In this document: piece by piece, positions 1 to 5,384 of the stretch
Numbering within the stretch: the first letter of the stretch is position 1
Layout of the letters: every line of letters begins with the position of its first letter
Assembly (NCBI GenBank): GCA_963854565.1
Contig: CAWKZT010000128.1
Coordinates: 1 to 5,384 of the forward strand
Origin: CAWKZT01 sp963854565
GTDB lineage: Bacteria; Actinomycetota; Acidimicrobiia; Acidimicrobiales; JAHEJN01
Length of the DNA stretch: 5,384 nucleotides
Direction of reading: 5' to 3'
Translations under genes and position numbers: made by a program
Notes under the pieces: generated by a model
The model's database searches: none
Seen by the model: only the letters and a program-made list of their open reading frames with translations
What the model was told of the DNA's origin: nothing

Positions 1-302
1 CGACTGCTACTCCGCAGCCGACAGCAGATCCCACAGGTGGACCGACTGCTACGCAATGGGCCGCTGTTCGTGCGTGTGAGTCGGGCGGGAACTACAGCAT
101 TAATACCGGCAACGGCTATTACGGTGCCTACCAGTTTTCGCCCGTAACCTGGGCCAACCTGGCCAACAGCTTCATGCCCGAGGTTGCGGGAATCCTTCCG
201 CATCAGGCCAGCCCCGCCCAACAAGATGCCATGGCTGCGGAGCTCTATCGCCGGTATGGCCGTGGGCAGTGGCCGACGTGTGGCCTTAGCTTGCCCGCAT
301 AA
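1..302 (+). CDS. Resuscitation-promoting factor (Rpf)-type transglycosylase, C-terminal part (5' truncated)
   Basis: An open frame runs from the left edge (first full codon at 3) to TAA 300-302 and encodes 99 residues. Visible residues 1-17 are a Pro/Thr-rich linker. An Rpf domain follows, from W19 to C93. It carries ACESGGNYSINTGNGYYGAY (24-43) with the presumed catalytic Glu at E26, then QFSPVTW (44-50) and the terminal WPTCG (90-94). C25 and C93 match the Rpf disulfide pair. Rpf proteins are secreted lysozyme/transglycosylase-like enzymes that cut peptidoglycan glycan strands and promote regrowth of dormant actinobacteria. The segment between W50 and the SPAQQDAMA helix (70-78) differs from and is slightly longer than the mycobacterial form, as I recall for Acidimicrobiia. 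The signal peptide and any G5/DUF348 domains would lie upstream, outside the window. Position before rsmA and ispE matches rpfB of mycobacteria, but without the N-terminus I do not assign rpfB. It ends 11 nt before rsmA. Confidence 0.9.
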   Translation, partial: TATPQPTADPTGGPTATQWAAVRACESGGNYSINTGNGYYGAYQFSPVTWANLANSFMPEVAGILPHQASPAQQDAMAAELYRRYGRGQWPTCGLSLPA

Positions 303-313
303 CCTAGGTTCTG

Positions 314-1138
314 ATGCGCCTTACCATTGCGATGATTCATGATCTCTTAGATCGTCATGACCTTGCACCTAGCAAGGCGTTGGGCCAGAACTTTATGGTC
401 GATCACAACACGATCGACAAGACGGTTCGCCTGGCGCGTGTTGGCTCTGAGGACCATGTCGTAGAGATCGGCCCGGGCCTTGGGGCGCTCACCGTAGCGC
501 TGGCCGAAGCTGCCAATGAGGTCGTTGCCGTCGAGGCTGATCAGTACATTCTTCCCGCGCTCGGTGAGGTGCTTAACGAGGCCGGTGCATCAAATGTCGA
601 CGTGTTGCATGCCGACGCCACGACTATGGAGTGGGCATCACAGCTCGATGCCAGCCACAAGTGGAAGCTGGTTGCCAATCTGCCGTACAACGTCGCCACC
701 GGCCTTGTGCTCGACATTCTCGACCGTGTGCCTGCCATCACCGAGTTGACATTTCTTATCCAAAAGGAAGTCGGCGATCGCATGGTGGCGCCGGCGGGCT
801 CACGCACCTATGGCATCCCGTCGGTGCGCGTGGCCTATTGGGGCGCTGCACAGATCGTGGCCCAGGTCCCGCCTACGGTCTTCCATCCGCAACCCCGAGT
901 TGATTCCACCTTGGTCAGAATCGTCCGGCACGAAACGCTTCCCGCTCAGTCAGATCCAAAGGCGTTGTTTGGTCTGGTGCGGGTCGCCTTTGGACAACGC
1001 CGCAAAATGCTCCGAAAATCGTTAAAGGGTTTGGTCAGTGATCAACAGTTTGCGGCCGCTGAGATCGACCCAAGTGAACGTCCCGAGAATCTTGATCTGA
1101 TGGCGTGGGATCGCCTTACCGTGGCAACGCGGAAATGA
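314..1138 (+). CDS. rsmA: 16S rRNA (adenine1518-N6/adenine1519-N6)-dimethyltransferase RsmA (KsgA)
   Basis: RsmA uses S-adenosylmethionine to dimethylate two adjacent adenines in the 3'-terminal hairpin of 16S rRNA, a late 30S maturation step; its loss gives kasugamycin resistance. The 274 residues show the whole family pattern: ALGQNFMVD (22-30), SAM-binding VVEIGPGLGALT (49-60), acidic E74 at the end of strand 2, catalytic NLPYNVAT (122-129), FLIQKEVGDRMVA (147-159), FHPQPRVDSTLVRI (190-203) and the C-terminal FGQRRKMLRKSL (226-237). The length is normal. ATG 314 has a weak AGG (306-308) five bases upstream. ATG 332 is in frame but has no Shine-Dalgarno, so 314 is preferred; a start at 332 would remove only six poorly conserved residues. 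The gene follows the Rpf gene by 11 nt and its stop overlaps the ispE start as ATGA, consistent with the rpfB-ksgA-ispE operon of actinobacteria. No key residue appears missing. Confidence 0.97.
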   Translation: MRLTIAMIHDLLDRHDLAPSKALGQNFMVDHNTIDKTVRLARVGSEDHVVEIGPGLGALTVALAEAANEVVAVEADQYILPALGEVLNEAGASNVDVLHADATTMEWASQLDASHKWKLVANLPYNVATGLVLDILDRVPAITELTFLIQKEVGDRMVAPAGSRTYGIPSVRVAYWGAAQIVAQVPPTVFHPQPRVDSTLVRIVRHETLPAQSDPKALFGLVRVAFGQRRKMLRKSLKGLVSDQQFAAAEIDPSERPENLDLMAWDRLTVATRK

Positions 1139-1857
1139 CGGTCTTATTTGCTCCGGCAAAGCTCACGACCTCGCTACGGGTGGCGGGGGTTCGCGATGAC
1201 GGCCTACACACGATCGACGCCGAGATGGTCACGGTCGATCTATATGACGAACTCCACATCTCCGACGGCTGGGGCGCAACCATGGAAGGCCCCGCTATTG
1301 GCTCACTCGATGTGGTGGATCTCGGGGACCAGAACTTGGTGTGTCGTGCCATGCGCCGTGTCGGCATCGAGCATCACGTACGAATCGTAAAGAACATTCC
1401 CGCGCAAGCAGGGCTTGGTGGTGGATCGTCCAATGCTGCCGCCATCTTGCAATGGTCTGGCTATAGCGATGTGGTTGGCGCCGCTGAGCTTGGAGCCGAT
1501 GTAGCTTTTTGTTTGGTGGGCGGCCGGGCCAGAGTCTCCGGCATCGGCGAGATCGTTGAACCGCTGCCCGACGCGGATCGAACGTTTACCTTGTTCACGC
1601 CGCCATTTGGTTGTGCGACGCCGGCGGTGTATCAGGCCTGGGACAGGTTAGGTGGCCCATCTGGAGAGTTCGGTAACGATCTCGAGGCGGCAGCGATTTC
1701 GATTGAGCCGCGCATGGCGCAGTGGCGAGATCACGTCGCCAGCCTGGTCGGCCAACGTCCGCGGCTGGCTGGGTCGGGCAGTACTTGGTTTGTTGAGGGG
1801 GCATTCGTGGCAGAGGGCGCAGTAATTGTCCGCACGATTGCTGCGCCTAATCGTTAA
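1135..1857 (+). CDS. ispE: 4-diphosphocytidyl-2-C-methyl-D-erythritol kinase IspE (short form)
   Basis: IspE is a GHMP-family kinase that phosphorylates CDP-methylerythritol with ATP in the MEP pathway to isopentenyl diphosphate. Motifs in the 240 residues: APAKLTTSL (6-14) with catalytic K9, RDDGLHTIDAEM (20-31), the ATP-binding loop IPAQAGLGGGSSNAAA (88-103), ELGADVAFCLVGG (118-130) with D122 matching the catalytic Asp, NDLE (181-184), and LAGSGSTWF (211-219) as GHMP motif 3. I chose ATG 1135 over the in-frame ATG 1105: it starts right at the conserved N-terminus and overlaps the rsmA stop (ATGA), implying translational coupling; no strong Shine-Dalgarno is visible. Two points are odd. At 240 residues it is clearly shorter than the roughly 280-310 usual. 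By motif alignment, the E. coli pocket residues Asn12 and Tyr25 (the latter stacks on cytosine) are replaced by T11 and L24, while H25 is kept. Since all catalytic motifs remain, I expect an active enzyme. Confidence 0.93.
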   Translation: MTVLFAPAKLTTSLRVAGVRDDGLHTIDAEMVTVDLYDELHISDGWGATMEGPAIGSLDVVDLGDQNLVCRAMRRVGIEHHVRIVKNIPAQAGLGGGSSNAAAILQWSGYSDVVGAAELGADVAFCLVGGRARVSGIGEIVEPLPDADRTFTLFTPPFGCATPAVYQAWDRLGGPSGEFGNDLEAAAISIEPRMAQWRDHVASLVGQRPRLAGSGSTWFVEGAFVAEGAVIVRTIAAPNR

Positions 1858-1872
1858 GATCAACGCCTACCT

Positions 1873-1945
1873 TGCCCGGTAGTTCAACTGGCAGAACGTC
1901 GGCCTTTGGAGCCGAATGTTGGAGGTTCGAGCCCTCCCCGGGCAG
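1873..1945 (+). tRNA. tRNA-Gln (anticodon UUG)
   Basis: The cloverleaf folds completely. The acceptor stem TGCCCGG (1873-1879) pairs with CCGGGCA (1938-1944), 7/7. The D stem GTTC (1882-1885) pairs with GAAC (1894-1897) around an 8-nt loop containing GG. The anticodon stem TCGGC (1899-1903) pairs with GCCGA (1911-1915), enclosing CTTTGGA with anticodon TTG at 1906-1908. A 5-nt variable region follows. The T stem GGAGG (1921-1925) pairs with CCTCC (1933-1937) around TTCGAGC. The discriminator is G1945. The weak first pair U1-A72 and G73 are typical of bacterial tRNA-Gln. The terminal CCA is not encoded and must be added after transcription. The gene lies 15 nt after the ispE stop with no clear promoter of its own, so it may be cut out of an ispE-prs transcript. 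I recall tRNA-Gln(UUG) near glmU/prs in other actinobacteria. Confidence 0.97.
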
Positions 1946-1959
1946 CGATCTGTATTTTA

Positions 1960-2005
1960 CCGAGGCTCGTTTAGCTCTTTTGGGAGCGCAGCGGTAGGTT
2001 CTCGG
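1960..2005 (+). other. Possible stem-loop in the prs 5' leader
   Basis: CCGAG (1960-1964) can pair with CTCGG (2001-2005), with an extra G-T pair at 1965/2000. Inside it, GCTCT (1974-1978) pairs with GGAGC (1983-1987) over a 4-nt loop. No T-tract follows, so it does not look like an intrinsic terminator. The outer stem ends about 17 nt before the prs Shine-Dalgarno. The stems are short, and chance pairing is likely without comparative support. Confidence 0.2.
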
Positions 2006-2022
2006 AGACACATCCTCAAATC

Positions 2023-2026
2023 GGAG
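2023..2026 (+). promoter_or_regulatory. Ribosome binding site deciding the GTG start of prs
   Basis: GGAG lies 8 nt upstream of GTG 2035 inside TCGGAGAA (2021-2028). The alternative in-frame ATG at 2062 lacks a comparable site. The same eight bases, TCGGAGAA, precede rplY (3125-3132). Confidence 0.75.
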
Positions 2027-2034
2027 AATCACCA

Positions 2035-3015
2035 GTGGAACTGGTCACCAAGAAACGATTGATGTTGGTTTCGGGTCGGGCACACCGTCCGTTGGCCGAA
2101 AAAATTGCTGGCAAACTCGGCATCCAACTAAGCGAGCCAAATATTGCGGCGTTCTCTAACGGCGAGTTGCATTGTCGCTACAGCGAATCCGTGCGGGGTT
2201 GCGACATGTTTATTGTCCAGACCCATTCCGGTTTTGACGGTGGATCCATTAACGATGCCATGATCGAGCACCTCATCATGGTCGATGCGGCCCGCCGGGC
2301 ATCCGCCAAACGAATCACCGTAGTCTGCCCTTACTTTGGGTACGCCCGCCAGGATCGCAAGTCCGAAGGGCGCGAGCCCATTTCCGCCAAGATGATGGCC
2401 GATCTATTCAAGTCAGCCGGTGCGAGTCGGATGATTTCGCTTGATCTCCACTCCGGTCAGATTCAAGGGTTCTTCCAGGGACCCTGGGATCATCTCACCG
2501 CCATGCCGGTCCTTATGGGGGCTCTACGCGATTTGGGCGACGACCTTGTGGTCGTTTCGCCCGACGCTGGACGGGTAAAGGTTTCTGAGCGCTATGCGAA
2601 TGCTCTGGGTGCCGACCTGGCCATAGTCCACAAACGTCGAATCAAGGGCGAGAAGAACAAGGTTGAGGCCAAAGAGGTAGTGGGCGAGGTTGAGGGTCGT
2701 GTGTGTGTCCTCATCGACGACATGATCGATACGGGCGGAACCATTGTTGCTGCCGCTGAGGTACTCATCGCTCGCGGAGCTAAGTCTGTTATTGCCGCTA
2801 CCACCCATCCCGTATTGTCTGGTCCGGCTATGCAGCGGCTCAACGATTCGGTCATCGAGCGGGTCATTGTCACCGATACCTTGCCGTTGCCGAAGAACGC
2901 GGACCTGTCCAAGATCGAAGTGGTTTCGGTCTCGGGTGTACTCGCTGATGCCATCAACGCGGTGTTCGAGGATGCTTCGGTTAGCGATATTTTTGGCGGA
3001 ACGAACCTCTCCTAG
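2035..3015 (+). CDS. prs: Ribose-phosphate pyrophosphokinase (PRPP synthetase, class I)
   Basis: Prs transfers pyrophosphate from ATP to ribose 5-phosphate, giving PRPP for purine, pyrimidine, NAD, His and Trp synthesis; it works as a cytosolic oligomer. In 326 residues I see FSNGELHCRYSESVRGCD (40-57), PYFGYARQDRKSEGREPIS (99-117), DLHSGQIQGFF (137-147) with H139 matching the catalytic His, VVVSPDAGRVKVSERYA (172-188), the flexible-loop residues KRR (200-202), and the PRPP-binding VLIDDMIDTGGT (225-236). The loop-to-PRPP-site spacing is two residues longer than in E. coli and fits the actinobacterial form I remember. LHS replaces the more common LHA, a conservative change. The start is GTG 2035, because it has GGAG 8 nt upstream and ATG 2062 would remove residues normally present. 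It follows tRNA-Gln by 89 nt; glmU, often the upstream neighbour in actinobacteria, is absent here. The TAG stop is followed by 121 nt before rplY. Confidence 0.97.
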   Translation: MELVTKKRLMLVSGRAHRPLAEKIAGKLGIQLSEPNIAAFSNGELHCRYSESVRGCDMFIVQTHSGFDGGSINDAMIEHLIMVDAARRASAKRITVVCPYFGYARQDRKSEGREPISAKMMADLFKSAGASRMISLDLHSGQIQGFFQGPWDHLTAMPVLMGALRDLGDDLVVVSPDAGRVKVSERYANALGADLAIVHKRRIKGEKNKVEAKEVVGEVEGRVCVLIDDMIDTGGTIVAAAEVLIARGAKSVIAATTHPVLSGPAMQRLNDSVIERVIVTDTLPLPKNADLSKIEVVSVSGVLADAINAVFEDASVSDIFGGTNLS

Positions 3016-3136
3016 AGCAGTTCGCGCCGATTTAGTGTCTTCCCTTGGGACCAATACGCGCACAACGTAGCGGTTCAGTCGACGAGTCGTTAGCATTATC
3101 GATCGGTTTAAGCGCAATAGTTCATCGGAGAAACCC
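3016..3136 (+). other. prs-rplY intergenic region, largest gap in the window
   Basis: These 121 nt hold no convincing coding frame on either strand. I see no stem followed by a T-run that would end the prs transcript. CATTAT at 3094-3099 resembles a -10 hexamer, but no good -35 lies 16-18 nt upstream, so a promoter for rplY is possible but unproven. The only solid element is the rplY ribosome binding site at its end. Confidence 0.4.
3127..3130 (+). promoter_or_regulatory. Ribosome binding site of rplY
   Basis: GGAG sits 6 nt before ATG 3137, ideal spacing, and fixes the rplY start. It lies within TCGGAGAA (3125-3132), identical to the sequence before prs. Confidence 0.75.
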
Positions 3137-3796
3137 ATGGCCGAACAGAGCCTCACAGCAACAACAGGACGCGACCTCGGGTCGCGCTCAACACGTCGGC
3201 TTCGCCGCGCAGGACAGGTTCCTGGGGTCGTTTACGGCCTAGGTACTGACCCTCTCGTCATTGCCATGAACTACAAAGAATTACGCACAGTGATGACCAC
3301 CGAAGCTGGTCTTAACGTGCTCATCAACCTCGATATTGATGGTGCGAGCGAGCTTTGCATTCTCAAGGAGTTGCAGCGCGATGCAATCCGCCAAGAGGTC
3401 AGCCACGTTGACTTCATTCGCATTGATGCCACCGTCGACGTTGCTGTCGATGTAGCCATTCACCTCGAAGGTGAAGCTAAAGAGGTCGCCAACGCCAGCG
3501 GCATGGTCGATCAGCTCATGTTCTCCTTGCCAATCCTCACCAAGCCCAACAACATTCCGACATCGCTCACGGTCGATATCAGCGACCTCGAGATCAATGG
3601 TGCTATTCACGTGTCCGATATTGCTCTTCCCGACGGTGTTGTTGCCAACATCGACGGCGACGAATCTGTGGCCATTGGTGTCATCACCCGTTCAACGCTC
3701 GAAGCAATCGCCGCCGAAGAAGCAGCTGCTGCTGCCGCCGAAGGCGATCTTTTGGCTGCTGTCGAAGAGAGCGACGATGAGGACAGCGACGACTGA
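3137..3796 (+). CDS. rplY: 50S ribosomal protein bL25, general stress protein Ctc form
   Basis: bL25 binds 5S rRNA in the central protuberance of the 50S subunit. This is the long two-domain Ctc/TL5 type, 219 residues. The N-terminal 5S-binding domain (about 1-95) has the basic STRRLRRAGQVPGVVYG (18-34), LKELQRDAIRQEVSHVDF (76-93) and the boundary IRID. The C-terminal beta domain (about 98-185) includes VAIHLEGEAKEVANASGMV (106-124), TSLTVDISDLEINGAIHVSD (142-161) and LPDGV (164-168). After 186 comes a low-complexity tail: Ala/Glu-rich up to about 209, then eight acidic residues in the last ten (210-219). Such tails are common in long bL25 proteins and are probably disordered. The ATG start has a good Shine-Dalgarno at 3127-3130. 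The gene is followed by pth after 26 nt, a pairing conserved in many bacteria and consistent with co-transcription. Confidence 0.95.
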   Translation: MAEQSLTATTGRDLGSRSTRRLRRAGQVPGVVYGLGTDPLVIAMNYKELRTVMTTEAGLNVLINLDIDGASELCILKELQRDAIRQEVSHVDFIRIDATVDVAVDVAIHLEGEAKEVANASGMVDQLMFSLPILTKPNNIPTSLTVDISDLEINGAIHVSDIALPDGVVANIDGDESVAIGVITRSTLEAIAAEEAAAAAAEGDLLAAVEESDDEDSDD

Positions 3797-3812
3797 GTGT
3801 CCTCGCTCGACT

Positions 3813-3817
3813 AAAGG
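3813..3817 (+). promoter_or_regulatory. Ribosome binding site of pth
   Basis: AAAGG lies 5 nt before ATG 3823 in the short rplY-pth gap. It supports this start and therefore the basic N-terminal extension of Pth. No other ATG or GTG lies in frame ahead of the conserved GLGNPG motif. Confidence 0.5.
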
Positions 3818-3822
3818 CCGCT

Positions 3823-4437
3823 ATGCGGCGTCCGCGTAATAGCAAGGTTCGACGCGGGACGCCCGCTGACCTGTTGGTAATTGGGTTAGGCAATCCGGGT
3901 GAGAAGTACGCTCGAACGCGCCACAACGTAGGTGCCGAAGTCGTGGAATTGTTGGCGCAACGCCACGGTGGGCGATTGCGCCCCGGCAAAGAAAATGCAC
4001 TCGTCGACGAAGTTCGTATTGGTGAGCATCGTGTGGCATTGGCTTTTCCGACGACGTTTATGAACGATTCTGGTCGTGCCGCCGCTCCATTGGTGCGGCG
4101 CTACGGAATCGAAGATTTCAGCCGCCTTATTGTTGTGCAAGACGAACTCGATCTCGAAGTAGGTCGAGTCAAGCTCAAGATGGGTGGCGGTCTGGCTGGA
4201 CACAACGGGCTTCGGTCGCTGCGCGATCACTTGCACAGCACCGAATTCGTTCGACTGCGCATCGGGGTGGGTAAGCCTCGCACCAAAGAACAAGGGGCTG
4301 GGCATGTGCTTAAGAAGGTCGGCCCGGCCGATCGAACCGAGCTAGATATCGCCGTCCAGGTTGCTGCCGATGCTATTGAATCGATTCTGGTGAACGGCTT
4401 TGAGGCCACGATGAACCAGGTCAATTCGCGGTCGTGA
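3823..4437 (+). CDS. pth: Peptidyl-tRNA hydrolase
   Basis: Pth cleaves the ester bond of peptidyl-tRNAs that drop off stalled ribosomes, returning tRNA to the pool; it is a monomeric cytosolic enzyme. Its 204 residues carry the family motifs: LLVIGLGNPGEKYARTRHNV (17-36) with H34 matching the catalytic His and N35 beside it, PTTFMNDSG (76-84) with substrate-binding N81, VVQDELDL (104-111) with D107 matching the catalytic Asp, KMGGGLAGHNGLRS (119-132) with N128, and RLRIGVGKP (144-152). Residues 1-15 form a basic extension absent from E. coli Pth; the family core starts at about 17. ATG 3823 has AAAGG 5 nt upstream and is the only sensible start. The stop overlaps the mfd start as GTGA (4434-4437), suggesting translational coupling. 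The rplY-pth-mfd order fits many actinobacteria. Nothing looks broken. Confidence 0.96.
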   Translation: MRRPRNSKVRRGTPADLLVIGLGNPGEKYARTRHNVGAEVVELLAQRHGGRLRPGKENALVDEVRIGEHRVALAFPTTFMNDSGRAAAPLVRRYGIEDFSRLIVVQDELDLEVGRVKLKMGGGLAGHNGLRSLRDHLHSTEFVRLRIGVGKPRTKEQGAGHVLKKVGPADRTELDIAVQVAADAIESILVNGFEATMNQVNSRS

Positions 4438-5384
4438 GCGACGGTGTTCTGGCCCCGTTAGTGGGCCTGCTCGAACGGCATCCGGCGCTTGACGATCTTT
4501 TGGCGCGCCGTTCGCCGGCGGTTGCTGTTCCCCAGGCTGCGCAGCCAGTGGTACTTGCTGCGCTGGCCGATCAGTCAGAACGTCGGCCCATTGTCGTTGT
4601 GGTCGCCACGACCAGTGACGCCGAACGCCTTACCGGCGACTTGGCCGCCTATGTAGGCGAGTCGGGTGTGGCGCAGCTTCCGGCTTGGGAGACGCTCCCG
4701 TTTGAGCGAGTGAGCCCAACGGTAGAAACTATGGGCCAGCGGTCGAAGGTGATGTCGCAGTTGCGGCGCGACGATGGTCCCGCAATTGTTGTAGCCCCAA
4801 TTCGTGCGCTCATTCAACGGGTGCCTCCGACGGTGTCGGAGATTGCGCCTCTCGTGATCGGTGTCGGGGATCAAATCGACCCCCACGACGTGATCGAACA
4901 CCTAGTCAACTGGGGTTACCGGCGCGATGCCCAGGTCGAGCATCGCGGCGATGTAGCGCTGCGCGGCTCGATTCTCGATATTTACCCGTCGACCGAAGGG
5001 GCCCCGATTCGTATCGACTTGTTCGATACCGAAGTCGATCGGATGACCGAATTTGCGGTCGCTACGCAGCGATCAACTGGTGTGCGATCCGAGGTCGAGA
5101 TCTATCCGGCGCGAGAGCTTCTTGTTAACCGCGATATGGCCGATCGGGCCGAGGCGCTTATTGCGACTGCGCCGTGGGGTCGTGAGCATTGGCAACGTCT
5201 CGCTGACGGCGAATTCTTCGATGGCATGGAGTCATGGCTTCCCTGGTTAATCGACGATGACGAGGCGCTTCCCGATTTGTTGGGTGCCGATGCACAGATT
5301 GTGTTGATTGATCCCACTCGTTTGCGTACACGGGCCGAAGATTTGCTGGCCGAGGAACACGACATTGCGGCCAGCCTGGCCCGT
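4434..5384 (+). CDS. mfd: Transcription-repair coupling factor Mfd, N-terminal part (3' truncated)
   Basis: Mfd is a DNA translocase that removes RNA polymerase stalled at lesions and recruits UvrA. The frame opens at GTG 4434, overlapping the pth stop, and remains open to the last base: 317 codons, about a quarter to a third of a normal Mfd. The visible part is the UvrB-like N-terminal module: VVVVATTSDAERL (54-66), the hallmark LPAWETLPFERVSPTVETMG (82-101), IVVAPIRALIQRVPP (118-132), then the UvrA-binding region and its continuation, GYRRDAQVEHRGDVALRG (161-178) and SILDIYPSTEGAPIRIDLFD (179-198). FAVATQRST (207-215) also fits. The RNA-polymerase-binding domain, helicase motor and C-terminal domain lie beyond the right edge. 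The overlapping GTG is preferred because residues 2-20 look like the usual actinobacterial N-terminus; the Shine-Dalgarno is weak, as expected with coupling. An in-frame GTG at 4461 would give a shorter start. This frame has no stop inside the window. Confidence 0.95.
   Translation, partial: MSDGVLAPLVGLLERHPALDDLLARRSPAVAVPQAAQPVVLAALADQSERRPIVVVVATTSDAERLTGDLAAYVGESGVAQLPAWETLPFERVSPTVETMGQRSKVMSQLRRDDGPAIVVAPIRALIQRVPPTVSEIAPLVIGVGDQIDPHDVIEHLVNWGYRRDAQVEHRGDVALRGSILDIYPSTEGAPIRIDLFDTEVDRMTEFAVATQRSTGVRSEVEIYPARELLVNRDMADRAEALIATAPWGREHWQRLADGEFFDGMESWLPWLIDDDEALPDLLGADAQIVLIDPTRLRTRAEDLLAEEHDIAASLAR

Noticed and set aside
1105..1134. Upstream ATG 1105 as the ispE start
   Set aside because: It would add ten residues translated from inside rsmA, before the conserved IspE N-terminus. 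ATG 1135 at the ATGA overlap fits better.
1855..1860. TAAGAT as a -10 box for tRNA-Gln
   Set aside because: It matches TANNNT and is well placed, but it covers the ispE stop codon and has no credible -35; TTGTCC at 1826-1831 is 23 nt away.
1974..1987. GCTC/GAGC hairpin as a terminator after tRNA-Gln
   Set aside because: The stem has only four Watson-Crick pairs plus a wobble, and the following bases (GCAGCGG) contain no T-run.
3080..3089. Inverted repeat CGAC-GA-GTCG before rplY as an operator
   Set aside because: The stem has four pairs with a 2-nt loop, which is expected by chance in this GC-rich DNA, and no second copy is seen.
2524..3156. 210-residue open frame on the - strand opposite prs
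   Set aside because: It lies antisense to a strongly conserved prs, spans the prs 3' end and the intergenic gap, has no recognisable domain and no ribosome site. It is a by-product of codon use in prs.
3684..4305. - strand open frames opposite the rplY end and pth
   Set aside because: Their translations are compositionally biased and have no family motifs, and they cover genes with full catalytic signatures on the + strand.
1..5384. CRISPR array, insertion sequence, toxin-antitoxin, phage or defence genes
   Set aside because: I looked on both strands and found no repeat array, transposase, terminal inverted repeat or accessory gene. Every substantial frame is a housekeeping gene in a known actinobacterial order.

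Overview
The window is a conserved housekeeping block of an actinobacterial chromosome, entirely on the + strand. The order is an Rpf-type cell-wall hydrolase (3' end only), rsmA/ksgA, ispE, tRNA-Gln(UUG), prs, rplY (ctc form), pth, and mfd (5' part only). The rpfB-ksgA-ispE trio and the glmU/prs/rplY/pth/mfd neighbourhood are recognised actinobacterial gene orders. Three protein details suggest class Acidimicrobiia rather than Streptomyces or Mycobacterium: an Rpf domain with a reworked middle segment, a short IspE whose N-terminus reads APAKLTTSLRVAGVRDDG, and a Pth with a basic N-terminal extension. This placement is inferred from remembered family sequences, not from a search. The base composition looks moderately GC-rich and even throughout, and I see no mobile element or foreign-looking island.

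Layout: 1-302 is the C-terminal Rpf domain of a protein that enters from the left. rsmA (314-1138) follows after 11 nt, and ispE (1135-1857) overlaps it by ATGA. A 73-nt tRNA-Gln gene (1873-1945) lies 15 nt after ispE and is followed by an 89-nt leader. prs (2035-3015) starts at GTG behind a clear Shine-Dalgarno. After a 121-nt gap come rplY (3137-3796) and pth (3823-4437), separated by 26 nt. mfd begins at a GTG that overlaps the pth stop (GTGA, 4434-4437) and stays open to the right edge, giving 317 codons. Almost all of the window is coding; the largest gap is 121 nt.

The genes share growth-linked housekeeping roles: peptidoglycan remodelling (Rpf), 16S rRNA maturation (RsmA), isoprenoid precursor synthesis (IspE), glutamine decoding (tRNA), PRPP supply for nucleotides, His and Trp (Prs), 50S assembly (bL25), peptidyl-tRNA recycling (Pth) and transcription-coupled repair (Mfd). 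Two four-base stop/start overlaps and tight spacing point to one or two co-directional operons. No convincing intrinsic terminator is visible.

I found no undescribed system. The points most worth a second look are the substrate-pocket substitutions in a short IspE, the tRNA gene inside an apparently continuous operon, and the absence of glmU between tRNA-Gln and prs.
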